This document shows positions 1-6,823 of a stretch of DNA of 10,122 nucleotides, piece by piece. Origin of the DNA: an uncultured bacterium. GTDB taxonomy: Bacteria; Acidobacteriota; Thermoanaerobaculia; Multivoradales; JAHEKO01. The notes under the pieces are model-generated. The model made no database searches. It was not told the origin of the DNA and saw nothing but the letters and a program-made list of their open reading frames with translations. The DNA lies in NCBI GenBank assembly GCA_938016625.1, contig CALILB010000089.1, positions 1 through 10,122 of the forward strand, in the 5' to 3' direction. Within the stretch, counting starts at the first letter, position 1, and every line of letters starts with the position of its first letter. The translations under genes were made by a program, and so were the position numbers.

Positions 1-54
1 ATGTGGAGCGGCTCCGAGACCATGGGCATCAACGTCTGGGTCGATCAGGAGTAG
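1..54 (+). CDS. 3' end of an upstream gene (partial, unidentified)
   Basis: Frame 1 is open from the window edge to a TAG at 52-54 and gives the tail MWSGSETMGINVWVDQE. The ATG at base 1 is probably an internal methionine, because the reading frame may continue to the left of the window. A strong intrinsic terminator begins 33 bases after the stop, as expected for the end of a real plus-strand transcription unit. The 17 residues are too few to assign a family or function. The overlapping longer frame starting at base 3 reads through the terminator hairpin and is not convincing. Confidence 0.5.
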   Translation: MWSGSETMGINVWVDQE

Positions 55-86
55 CGCAACGCTCCCAGGACCCAGCGGTATCCAAC

Positions 87-120
87 GGCGGGTGGCCACC
101 AGGCCACCCGCCCTTTTTCT
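87..120 (+). terminator. Intrinsic (Rho-independent) terminator
   Basis: A perfect 11-bp stem, GGCGGGTGGCC (87-97) with GGCCACCCGCC (102-112), encloses a four-base ACCA loop. It is followed by CTTTTTCTT. The stem is very GC-rich and the T-run starts one base after it, the classic layout. It lies 33 bases after the TAG of the upstream gene, so it should end that transcript and insulate the c-di-GMP operon from read-through. Confidence 0.9.
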
Positions 121-234
121 TCAAATCACCTCTCCGGCGGAGCGCTTTTTTAGCTGTGTCCGACAAAAAACGACATCGACCCCGGCCCGCACCCATGAGG
201 CCTTTTCTTTCGCCGCAACTGCAGGCATCCAGCC

Positions 235-250
235 CGGGTTACATAACCCG
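235..250. promoter_or_regulatory. Perfect palindrome, candidate operator or weak terminator
   Basis: CGGGTTA (235-241) and TAACCCG (244-250) form a 7-bp perfect inverted repeat with a two-base CA centre. TTTGTTTTC follows. The tight spacing is typical of a dimeric repressor site, and a two-base loop would be too small for a fully paired RNA hairpin. With the T-rich tail it could still act as a weak second terminator once the inner pairs open. It lies just upstream of the weak promoter candidate at 252-280. Confidence 0.3.
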
Positions 251-298
251 TTTGTTTTCAGCGGATTAGATGATTAGAAACGAGCTCGGTGTCCACCG

Positions 299-334
299 GT
301 TCCGGTACCACGGTCGGAACATATAGAAATATGT
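299..334. promoter_or_regulatory. Two adjacent inverted repeats upstream of the sensor gene
   Basis: GTTCCG (299-304) and CGGAAC (315-320) form an inverted repeat with a 10-base spacer. It is followed directly, sharing AC at 319-320, by ACATAT (319-324) and ATATGT (329-334) around an AGAA loop. Such clustered dyads may be regulator-binding sites or RNA hairpins in the leader. Short inverted repeats arise often by chance, so the evidence is modest. Confidence 0.25.
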
Positions 335-462
335 CAATGGCACTTGGATTGCTGAAGGAGGGTAGGGGCTTCCACGTCTGGGAGCCCAGGACCTGGGAGG
401 CAGACCGCCTGCCGGCCATGACCTCGACCATGGCACCGGCGACGGCGTCCTTGTTCAAATGA
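331..462 (+). other. Possible 43-codon leader ORF coupled to the sensor gene
   Basis: An ATG at 331 opens a 43-codon frame that ends at TGA 460-462 and overlaps the sensor ATG (459-461) as ATGA. About four fifths of its codons end in G or C, which is coding-like but also expected by chance in GC-rich DNA. There is no good Shine-Dalgarno: GGAA at 316-319 is 11 bases from the ATG. The predicted peptide resembles no family I recognise and has no clear membrane segment. Its value is positional, because the sensor gene also lacks a ribosome binding site and could depend on reinitiation from this frame. It may equally be a chance ORF. Confidence 0.2.
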
Positions 463-3400
463 CCACCCAGAAGCACAGCTACCAAAAAGCCGCCTTCAAC
501 GCCTTGCTTTTGCTCGGGGCGCTCCTGCTGATCACTCCGGCCGCCACGACGGCTCAAGATCGCAACCTCCGTTTCGAGCACCTGTCGCTCGAGGACGGGC
601 TTTCACAGAGCTATGTCAACACCGTCTTCCAGGACAGCCGCGGGTTCATGTGGTTCGGCACCGAGGACGGGCTCAACCGCTACGACGGCCGCTCCTTCAC
701 CATCTTCAAGCACGATACCGAGGATCCATCCTCGCTGTCGCACAACTTCATCTGGGACGTACTCGAGGATCGCAACGGCTCGCTCTGGGTCGGTACCAAC
801 GGCGGCGGGCTCGATCGGTGGGACGGAAACAACAGCACCTTTGTCCACTTCAAGAACAATCCGGCGAATCCGCAGAGCCTCAGTCACGACCGTGTGCGTG
901 TCCTCTTCGAGGACCGCGAGGGTGTGCTCTGGATCGGCACCGATGGCGGCGGACTCAACCAGTTCGACTCCGCCACCCAGACCTTCCGGCGGTTCAGCCA
1001 TGACCCCTCCAACCCCGACAGCCTGACCAACGACCGGGTGCGCGCGATCCATCAGGACCGCGATGGGATCCTCTGGATCGGTACCTACGGCGGCGGCCTC
1101 AACAAACTCGACCCAAAGACGCTCGCTTTTGTTCATCACCGCCCCGAGGAGGGCGACGCCCACCCGCTGTGCTCGGCCGAGATCACGGCGATCCACGAGA
1201 CACCGGACGGCGCCATCTGGGCCGGCACCTATGGAGATGGCGCCTACAGGATCAATCGGCAAACCGACGAGATCGATCACTTCACCAGCGATCCCGACCG
1301 CCCCACCAGCCTGACCTCGAACAGTGTCCACACGATCTTCCAGGACAGCACTGCCACTCTCTGGTTTGGTACCGAGGATGGCCTGAGCGAGTGGAGACCC
1401 GAGACCGGAAAATTCGCCCGCTACACCCACAGCGCCACCGACCCGAAGAGCCTCGGCGCCAACGGCATTCACTCCATCTTTCAGGATCGCGGCGGTGTGC
1501 TCTGGATCGGCACCAAAGGGGGCGGGCTGAGCAAGTGGAACGCCCTGACCGGGTCGTTCCCCCATTACCGAAAAGACGCCTCCGTTTCAACCAGCTTGAG
1601 CGCCAACCAGGTCTCCTCCTTCTACGAGGACACCGACGGCATGCTGTGGATCGGCACCTACGGCGGTGGACTCAATCGCTTCGATCGACAGACCGGCACC
1701 TACACCCACTACTCGCACGATCCCGACGACCCCAGCAGTCTCAGTGACGATCGGGTCATGTCGCTCATGGAGGACAGCCATGGCGACCTCTGGGCAGGCA
1801 CGATGACCGGCGGCCTCAACCGACTCAATCGTGAGACGGGTCTCTTTACCCGCTTCCAAAATAATCCCGAAGACCCCAAGAGCATCACGCGCGACGGCAT
1901 CATGACCATCTTCGAGGACAGCCAGGGCACCCTGTGGATCGGCACCTTCGAAGGCGGTCTCAATCGCTTCGATCGTGCAACCGAGAGCTTCACACACTAT
2001 GTGAACGACCCCGCCATTCCCACGAGCCTGAGCGGCAATCGGGTGACCAAGCTCTACGAAGACCACGACGGAGTTCTCTGGGTGGGGACGGATGGCGGTG
2101 GTCTGAATCGCTTCGACCGCGCCACCGGGACCTTTACCCACTTTCGACACGACCCCGAGGATGCAACCAGCCTCAGCAGCGACGTCGTCTTCTCGATGCA
2201 CGAGGACCGGTCGGGGGCGCTCTGGATCGGCACCCTCAACGGCGGCCTCAATCGCTGGGACGCGGAGGATAGAAGGGTCCATCGCGGAGTCTTCGAGCAC
2301 TTCACGGAGCGAGACGGGCTGCCCAACGACGTGATCTATGGCATCGTCGCCGACCACCAGGGCAATCTGTGGATGAGCACCAATATGGGGCTGTCGAAGC
2401 TCAACCTGCGCACACAGATCTTCAAGAACTACGATGTCACCCACGGTCTGCAGAGCAACGAGTTCAACTTCGGCTCCTACTATCGGAACCCGGACGGTGA
2501 GCTGTTCTTTGGCGGCATCAACGGCTTCAACGCTTTCTATCCGTCCCAGATACTCGACAACGCCCACGTCCCACCGGTTGTTCTGACCTCCATCCGCAAG
2601 GCCAACCGGGAGATCGATCTCGATCGACCGGTCTGGGAAGCGGAGGAGATCGAGGTCAGCTACCGTGACCATGTCGTCTCGATCGAGTTCGCGGCGTTGG
2701 ACTACACGGCACCCGAACAGAACCATTATGCCTACATGCTCGAAGGCTTCGACGACGACTGGATCGAGCTGGGCACACTACAGCGCGCCACCTACACCAA
2801 CCTGCCGGCCGGCACCTACACCTTCCGCGTCAGAGGCTCCAACAACGACCTTGTCTGGAGTGAGCAGGGCGCCTCTCTCACGGTGCGAGCCATTCCTCCC
2901 CCATGGAAGACCTGGTGGGCCTACAGCCTCTACATGCTGGCCCTGGTGGCGGTGGTCTATGCCTACGTCCGGGCTCAAACAAGGAAGCTCGAGCGAGAGG
3001 AAGACTACAGCCGGAGGCTGGAGAACCAGGTGCAGGAGAGAACCCGGGAGCTGGCGAAGAGCAACGAGGATCTCAAGCTGGTCAATCTCAAGCTCCAGGA
3101 GGCCAGTCTCACCGACTCGCTCACCGGCTTGAGGAATCGTCGCTATCTGATGACGCACATCCAGGAGGATCTGTCGCTGGTCGAGCGTCAATACAAGTTC
3201 GGAGTGTTTGCGGAGGGTAGCGACCGCCGGCTCTCCAAGGACCCGGATTTCCTCTTTGTGATGATCGATCTGGATGGTCTCAAGGAGCTCAATGACCTCC
3301 TCGGGCACTCCGCCGGCGATTTGGCGATCGTACAGATGCGCGAGATCCTTCAGAACTCCTCGCGCGACTCGGACACCATCATCCGCTGGGGTGGAGACGA

Positions 3401-3797
3401 GTTCATGGTGGTCGGCCGGGGGGTGGACCGCGACCACGGCGAGACCCTCGCCGAGCGCATTCGCAGCTCGGTGGAGAGCCATCCCTTCGAGCTGGGTCTC
3501 GACGAGCCGGTCCACCTGACCTGTTCGGTCGGTTTTGCCTTCTACCCCTTCCTCTCATCTCAGCCGACCCTGCTCAGCGGTGAGCAGGTCATCCGCATCG
3601 CCGATCGCGCCCTGTATCTGGCCAAGACCAGTGGCCGCAACGCCTGGGTCGGGATCTTCAGCACCGACAAGACCCCGGATGACGCCAATTTGCCGCGCAC
3701 CATCAACAACGATCTCGAGGGGCTCACCAGCCAGGGGTTTGTAGAGCTTCAAACATCGATTCCCGATCCCGCCCAGCTCGTCTGGGAGAGGGCATGA
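459..3797 (+). CDS. Double-propeller membrane sensor diguanylate cyclase
   Basis: The 1112-residue protein should sense a periplasmic ligand and make c-di-GMP from GTP in the cytoplasm. Residues 1-33 look like a Sec signal peptide (hydrophobic core ALLLLGALLLITPAA). Residues 52 to about 698 hold 14 regulator-propeller repeats of about 48 residues with the core LWIGTxGGGLNRFD. Fourteen matches the two seven-bladed propellers of Bacteroides hybrid two-component sensors. A Y_Y_Y domain (about 732-811), one membrane helix (about 820-837) and a coiled coil (838-884) follow. The GGDEF domain (885-1060) begins TDSLTGLRNRR, has an intact GGDEF at 978-982, and has an inhibitory-site RxxD at R969-D972, correctly five residues upstream. 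A roughly 50-residue tail ends the protein. The start at 459 is the first ATG in frame and gives a good signal peptide, but it has no Shine-Dalgarno. The gene overlaps the next one by ATGA. The ligand is unknown; polysaccharide fragments are the precedent in Bacteroides. Confidence 0.93.
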   Translation: MTTQKHSYQKAAFNALLLLGALLLITPAATTAQDRNLRFEHLSLEDGLSQSYVNTVFQDSRGFMWFGTEDGLNRYDGRSFTIFKHDTEDPSSLSHNFIWDVLEDRNGSLWVGTNGGGLDRWDGNNSTFVHFKNNPANPQSLSHDRVRVLFEDREGVLWIGTDGGGLNQFDSATQTFRRFSHDPSNPDSLTNDRVRAIHQDRDGILWIGTYGGGLNKLDPKTLAFVHHRPEEGDAHPLCSAEITAIHETPDGAIWAGTYGDGAYRINRQTDEIDHFTSDPDRPTSLTSNSVHTIFQDSTATLWFGTEDGLSEWRPETGKFARYTHSATDPKSLGANGIHSIFQDRGGVLWIGTKGGGLSKWNALTGSFPHYRKDASVSTSLSANQVSSFYEDTDGMLWIGTYGGGLNRFDRQTGTYTHYSHDPDDPSSLSDDRVMSLMEDSHGDLWAGTMTGGLNRLNRETGLFTRFQNNPEDPKSITRDGIMTIFEDSQGTLWIGTFEGGLNRFDRATESFTHYVNDPAIPTSLSGNRVTKLYEDHDGVLWVGTDGGGLNRFDRATGTFTHFRHDPEDATSLSSDVVFSMHEDRSGALWIGTLNGGLNRWDAEDRRVHRGVFEHFTERDGLPNDVIYGIVADHQGNLWMSTNMGLSKLNLRTQIFKNYDVTHGLQSNEFNFGSYYRNPDGELFFGGINGFNAFYPSQILDNAHVPPVVLTSIRKANREIDLDRPVWEAEEIEVSYRDHVVSIEFAALDYTAPEQNHYAYMLEGFDDDWIELGTLQRATYTNLPAGTYTFRVRGSNNDLVWSEQGASLTVRAIPPPWKTWWAYSLYMLALVAVVYAYVRAQTRKLEREEDYSRRLENQVQERTRELAKSNEDLKLVNLKLQEASLTDSLTGLRNRRYLMTHIQEDLSLVERQYKFGVFAEGSDRRLSKDPDFLFVMIDLDGLKELNDLLGHSAGDLAIVQMREILQNSSRDSDTIIRWGGDEFMVVGRGVDRDHGETLAERIRSSVESHPFELGLDEPVHLTCSVGFAFYPFLSSQPTLLSGEQVIRIADRALYLAKTSGRNAWVGIFSTDKTPDDANLPRTINNDLEGLTSQGFVELQTSIPDPAQLVWERA
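612..2552 (+). repeat. Tandem 144-nt coding repeats (propeller blades)
   Basis: Within the sensor gene about 14 tandem units of 141-147 bases each encode one propeller blade. The last is degenerate. Register is well kept: CTGTGGATCGGCACCT occurs at 1644 and again at 1932, and CTCAATCGCTTCGATCG at 1671 and again at 1959. Both spacings are exactly 288 bases, or two units of 144. Blades 8, 10 and 11 share GGLNRFDR. Blades 4, 5, 6 and 13 are the most diverged. This is protein-level repetition that spread by duplication, not a mobile element. Confidence 0.85.
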
Positions 3798-3811
3798 GCG
3801 TGCCGGAGGAG
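3784..3811 (+). promoter_or_regulatory. Ribosome binding sites for two possible starts of the GGDEF-EAL gene
   Basis: GGGAG (3784-3788), inside the end of the sensor gene, lies five bases before the ATG at 3794. That supports the start that overlaps the upstream stop. A second purine-rich site, GGAGG (3805-3809), lies five bases before another in-frame ATG at 3815, which would remove the first seven residues. Both are good sites. The overlapping start is preferred because ATGA coupling is common in operons. The choice does not affect any domain. Confidence 0.55.
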
Positions 3812-5590
3812 ACAATGGAGAACCCCCATATCCTTTTCCTAACCAGCGGGTCGCCGTGGGTTCTCGCCGCCACACGAACCCTTTCGGATGCCGGCTTGAA
3901 GGTAGAGGTGTTGGCAAATGACGCCGATCTGGTGTCGACTCTCGAGAGTCTGAGACCCGATCTTCTCCTCATCGATGCCGATTCATCGGACGGCGAGGGC
4001 TTCGACGCTTGCAAGGCGGCTCGCCGGAGCTCGGCCGGCGAAAACACCCCCATCCTGTTGGTGACCGAGCAGGGAAACACGGAAAGGGCGTATTCCGCAG
4101 GAGCCACCGATGTCGTGATCAGCCCTCCCGACCCAGCGATCCTGATTCATCGCTCGCGGGCACTTCTCGCCGCCGCTCGAGCCTTTCAAGAGGTTCGCAA
4201 GAGCCGCGAGAGTCTCGAGCAGCTGGCCTACTTCGACCGTCTTACTGCCCTTCCCAATCGGGCGATGTTCCGCGAGCTGTTGGGACACGAGCTGGCCCGC
4301 GGCCAGCGCTCCCAGACTCCCGTGGCGGCGTTACTGCTCGATATCGATCGCTTCAAAGAGATCAACGAAACCCGGGGCTACAAGCTGGGCGACCAGCTCT
4401 TGGAGATGGTTGCCGCCCGCCTTCTCCAGAGTCTGCGCAAGACCGACTATGTCGCGCGCAGCGCCGAAGACACCGGCGCACAGGTGGCTCGCCAGGGTGG
4501 AGACGAGTTTGCCCTTTTGCTCACCGACCTCGCCCAACTCGACGACGCGGGTCGAGTGGCTCAACGCATTCTGCAGAGCCTGGTCCAACCATTCGTGCTG
4601 GGCGGAGAAGAGATTTTTGTCACCGCCAGTATCGGCATCGCGATAGCCCCCAACGACGGCTCCGATGTCGACTCACTGCTGCAGAGTGCCGAGACCGCCA
4701 TGTATTGCGCCAAGCGGCAGGGTGGGAACAACTTCCAGTTCTACGCCGAGTCGATGAACGAGGCCATGGTCAAGCGGTTGGAGTTGGAAGCCAACCTGCG
4801 GCGGTCGGTCGAGAGAGATCAGCTGGTGCTCTTCTATCAGCCGTTGATCGACATCTCGAATCGACAGCTGGTGGGTATGGAGGCCCTGCTGCGTTGGATG
4901 CATCACGATCTGGGGATGGTCTCTCCGGCGGAGTTCATACCGCTGGCCGAGGAGACGGGCCTGATCGTGCCCATCGGGCGCTGGGTTCTGCGCACCGCCA
5001 GCCGACAACTTCATCGCTGGCATGTGGATGGGTTCGAGTGGCTGCGGATGGCCGTCAACATCGCCAATCGTCAACTCCGGGAACCGGACTTCGTTAGCGA
5101 CGTACAGGAGATCCTCGACGAGACAGGTCTCGACCCGAGCCGGCTCGAGCTGGAGGTGACCGAGACAAGCGTCATGAAGAACGATCAAAAGACCCTGGAA
5201 GCGCTGCAGGAGCTGCGAAAGATCGGGGTCCGACTGGCGGTGGACGACTTCGGTACCGGCCACTCCGTCCTCACATACCTCAGGGACTTTCCTCTCAACA
5301 CGCTCAAGATCGACCGCTCGTTCATCAACGGTGTTGCCACCGAAGGCAAAGACGCGGCGATCACCAGTGCGGTCATCGCCATGGCCCATCGGCTCGATCT
5401 CCGCGTCGTGGCCGAGGGGGTCGAGACCGAAGATCAGCTCTCCTTTCTGACCCGTCACGACTGCGACGAGTGTCAGGGATTTCTGTTCAGCCGACCGGTT
5501 CCGGCCAGCGAGATCGGTGAGATCTTGGCAGATGAGATCCGCTCCCGCCGGGCACGGCAGAGCGGCAAGTCCCAACTCAAGGCAGGATAG
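3794..5590 (+). CDS. Degenerate receiver-GGDEF-EAL c-di-GMP enzyme
   Basis: This 598-residue soluble protein has no signal peptide or membrane helix. Residues 9-128 are receiver-like: the acceptor-position Asp (D61) and the Thr at 91 remain. The N-terminal acidic pair is replaced by TSGS (16-19), and the usual Lys before Pro is Ser110, so normal phosphorylation is doubtful. The GGDEF domain (about 145-315) has GGDEF at 235-239. The RxxD (R215-D218) is pushed away from it by an 11-residue insert, so the inhibitory site is displaced. The EAL domain (about 325-585) keeps E363-A364-L365, N422, E454 in LEVTET, D484-D485 in DDFGTG, K505, E541 and Q561, the residues expected for a working c-di-GMP phosphodiesterase producing pGpG. 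The GGDEF domain may synthesise c-di-GMP or serve as a GTP-sensing regulator. It is cotranscribed with the sensor cyclase and may offset it. Its 3' end overlaps the opposing MFS gene by 14 bases. Confidence 0.93.
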   Translation: MSVPEETMENPHILFLTSGSPWVLAATRTLSDAGLKVEVLANDADLVSTLESLRPDLLLIDADSSDGEGFDACKAARRSSAGENTPILLVTEQGNTERAYSAGATDVVISPPDPAILIHRSRALLAAARAFQEVRKSRESLEQLAYFDRLTALPNRAMFRELLGHELARGQRSQTPVAALLLDIDRFKEINETRGYKLGDQLLEMVAARLLQSLRKTDYVARSAEDTGAQVARQGGDEFALLLTDLAQLDDAGRVAQRILQSLVQPFVLGGEEIFVTASIGIAIAPNDGSDVDSLLQSAETAMYCAKRQGGNNFQFYAESMNEAMVKRLELEANLRRSVERDQLVLFYQPLIDISNRQLVGMEALLRWMHHDLGMVSPAEFIPLAEETGLIVPIGRWVLRTASRQLHRWHVDGFEWLRMAVNIANRQLREPDFVSDVQEILDETGLDPSRLELEVTETSVMKNDQKTLEALQELRKIGVRLAVDDFGTGHSVLTYLRDFPLNTLKIDRSFINGVATEGKDAAITSAVIAMAHRLDLRVVAEGVETEDQLSFLTRHDCDECQGFLFSRPVPASEIGEILADEIRSRRARQSGKSQLKAG

Positions 5591-6809
5591 CCGTCTCCAC
5601 TTCCCCGCTCAGATCTTCGCCAGTGCCCTCCTCGCGCACCGCCCCGGAGAACACCCAGACAAGACCCATCAGCATCGCCGCCATCCAGAAAGGGGTACGA
5701 ATTCCCAGATGTTGGAAGGCGGCGCCGGACCAGAGCGGTCCCAACATCCGGGCGACGCCGCCGTAGGCCTGTTGCACCCCGAGGACCAGCCCGGTCTGAT
5801 GGGGCTCGGCCCGGTGCGAGACGATCGATGTGGTGGAGGGGAAGAGCAGCGCGGTGCCCACCGGAATCAACAGCACGGCCAGCCCAAGCTCGAAGAAATT
5901 GCGGGCGAGCGGCACGGTTGCGAGTCCCAGACCGATCGAGACGATACCCATGCGAAGAGTCCTGACCTCCCCAAAGCGACGCACCATGGGCCCCAGAACA
6001 AGGGCACGCATGACCACGGAGACGGCGCCCACATAGACGAAGAACCAACCGATCGTCTTCTCCGTCACCCCAAAGCGCCGTTCCAAATAGAGAGCCAGAA
6101 CACCGTTCATCGCCATAAAGGCCATCATCCCCAGGGCGTAGATCCAGACCGGCGCCGCTACCCGCCCACGGGGGTGCTGGAGAATGTCCATGAACTGCCG
6201 GCGGGCGGTACCAGGAGCTACCGGGCGTCGAACCGACCCCGAAGTCGTCTTGGCCACCGACTCCGGCAGCCACAACGAGCCAAAGATCAGATTGAGGACA
6301 CACAACCCCGCCGCCAGATAGCCTGGACCGATGGTGCCGACGGCCGCCGCCAACGACCCGATGGCCGGCCCGATCATCACCCCTGCACTGCTGGCTACCG
6401 TCAGCCAGCCGAGAGCCTTGGCGCGGTCCTTGGCCGGCACCACGTCGCTGACGTAGGCCTGGACAACCCCAACGGTGCCCGCGCCGCCCCCCTGGACCAG
6501 CCGGGAGAGGAATAGCACCCAGACCGTCCCCGCCGATTCGAACAGGACGTAGGACACGGCCGAGATCAGGAGTCCACCCAGGATCGCCGGTCGGCGTCCG
6601 TAACGATCCGAGAGTCTCCCCCACAGCGGCGCGGCAGCGAGCTGCGCCAGAGCAAAGATCGAAACCAGCGCTCCCACCAGGAACGGATCGGCCCCCAACT
6701 TCTCGGCGTAGAAGGGCAGCAGCGGCAGCACGATCAGGAAGCCGATCATGTCGACGAAGACCGTCAACATGAGCACCCAGAGCCGGCGGATGAAGTCGCG
6801 TGGATCCAT
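5577..6809 (-). CDS. MFS transporter, TetA/DHA1-like
   Basis: A 410-residue integral membrane protein, the normal length for a 12-helix major facilitator drug:H+ antiporter. TM1 carries the conserved Asp in FVDMIGF (D20), then LPLLPFYAE. Motif A is GRLSDRYGRR (64-73), between TM2 and TM3. Motif B is LSRLVQGGGAG (101-111) in TM4, and the antiporter motif C is GVMIGPAIGS (143-152) in TM5. A hydrophilic loop at about 183-215 divides the two halves. These motifs favour export of a small molecule in exchange for protons, but the substrate cannot be read. The start has no clear Shine-Dalgarno and lies 14 bases after the permease stop, so translation is probably coupled to the ABC genes. Its 3' end overlaps the opposing GGDEF-EAL gene. 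A longer minus-strand frame in another register here is a shadow. Confidence 0.92.
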   Translation of the reverse strand: MDPRDFIRRLWVLMLTVFVDMIGFLIVLPLLPFYAEKLGADPFLVGALVSIFALAQLAAAPLWGRLSDRYGRRPAILGGLLISAVSYVLFESAGTVWVLFLSRLVQGGGAGTVGVVQAYVSDVVPAKDRAKALGWLTVASSAGVMIGPAIGSLAAAVGTIGPGYLAAGLCVLNLIFGSLWLPESVAKTTSGSVRRPVAPGTARRQFMDILQHPRGRVAAPVWIYALGMMAFMAMNGVLALYLERRFGVTEKTIGWFFVYVGAVSVVMRALVLGPMVRRFGEVRTLRMGIVSIGLGLATVPLARNFFELGLAVLLIPVGTALLFPSTTSIVSHRAEPHQTGLVLGVQQAYGGVARMLGPLWSGAAFQHLGIRTPFWMAAMLMGLVWVFSGAVREEGTGEDLSGEVETAILP

Positions 6810-6823
6810 TGCTGTCTTTAGCG

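Larger units (their letters stand above)
121..458 (+). promoter_or_regulatory. Leader/promoter region of the c-di-GMP operon
   Basis: This stretch holds no confident gene and must carry the promoter of the downstream operon, since a terminator precedes it. No consensus sigma-70 promoter is obvious. The best weak candidate is TTGTTT (252-257), a 17-base spacer and TAGAAA (275-280). A second possible -10 is TATAGA (322-327), which has no good -35. The region is locally richer in AT (about 240-340) than the coding DNA around it. It contains the palindromes listed separately. There is no Shine-Dalgarno sequence directly before the ATG at 459. Confidence 0.45.

Noticed and set aside
145..171. TTTTTT ... 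AAAAAA inverted repeat after the first terminator
   Set aside because: Two homopolymer runs around a 13-base spacer are weak evidence for structure, and the known terminator already lies upstream.
258..581. 107-codon minus-strand frame across the leader and sensor start
   Set aside because: Its first part is antisense to the signal-peptide codons, and the rest matches no family I recognise. It was kept only as an alternative (decayed fragment) in the leader-ORF finding.
603..2726. Long minus-strand open frames opposite the sensor gene (about 320 and 379 codons)
   Set aside because: They are antisense shadows of the propeller repeats. Their peptides repeat a GADPE-like word at the same spacing as the blades and resemble no protein family, while the plus strand has a complete, motif-rich domain series.
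4009..5097. 362-codon plus-strand frame inside the GGDEF-EAL gene
   Set aside because: It is an out-of-frame shadow with Arg-rich low-complexity peptide. The overlapping frame carries intact GGDEF and EAL motifs.
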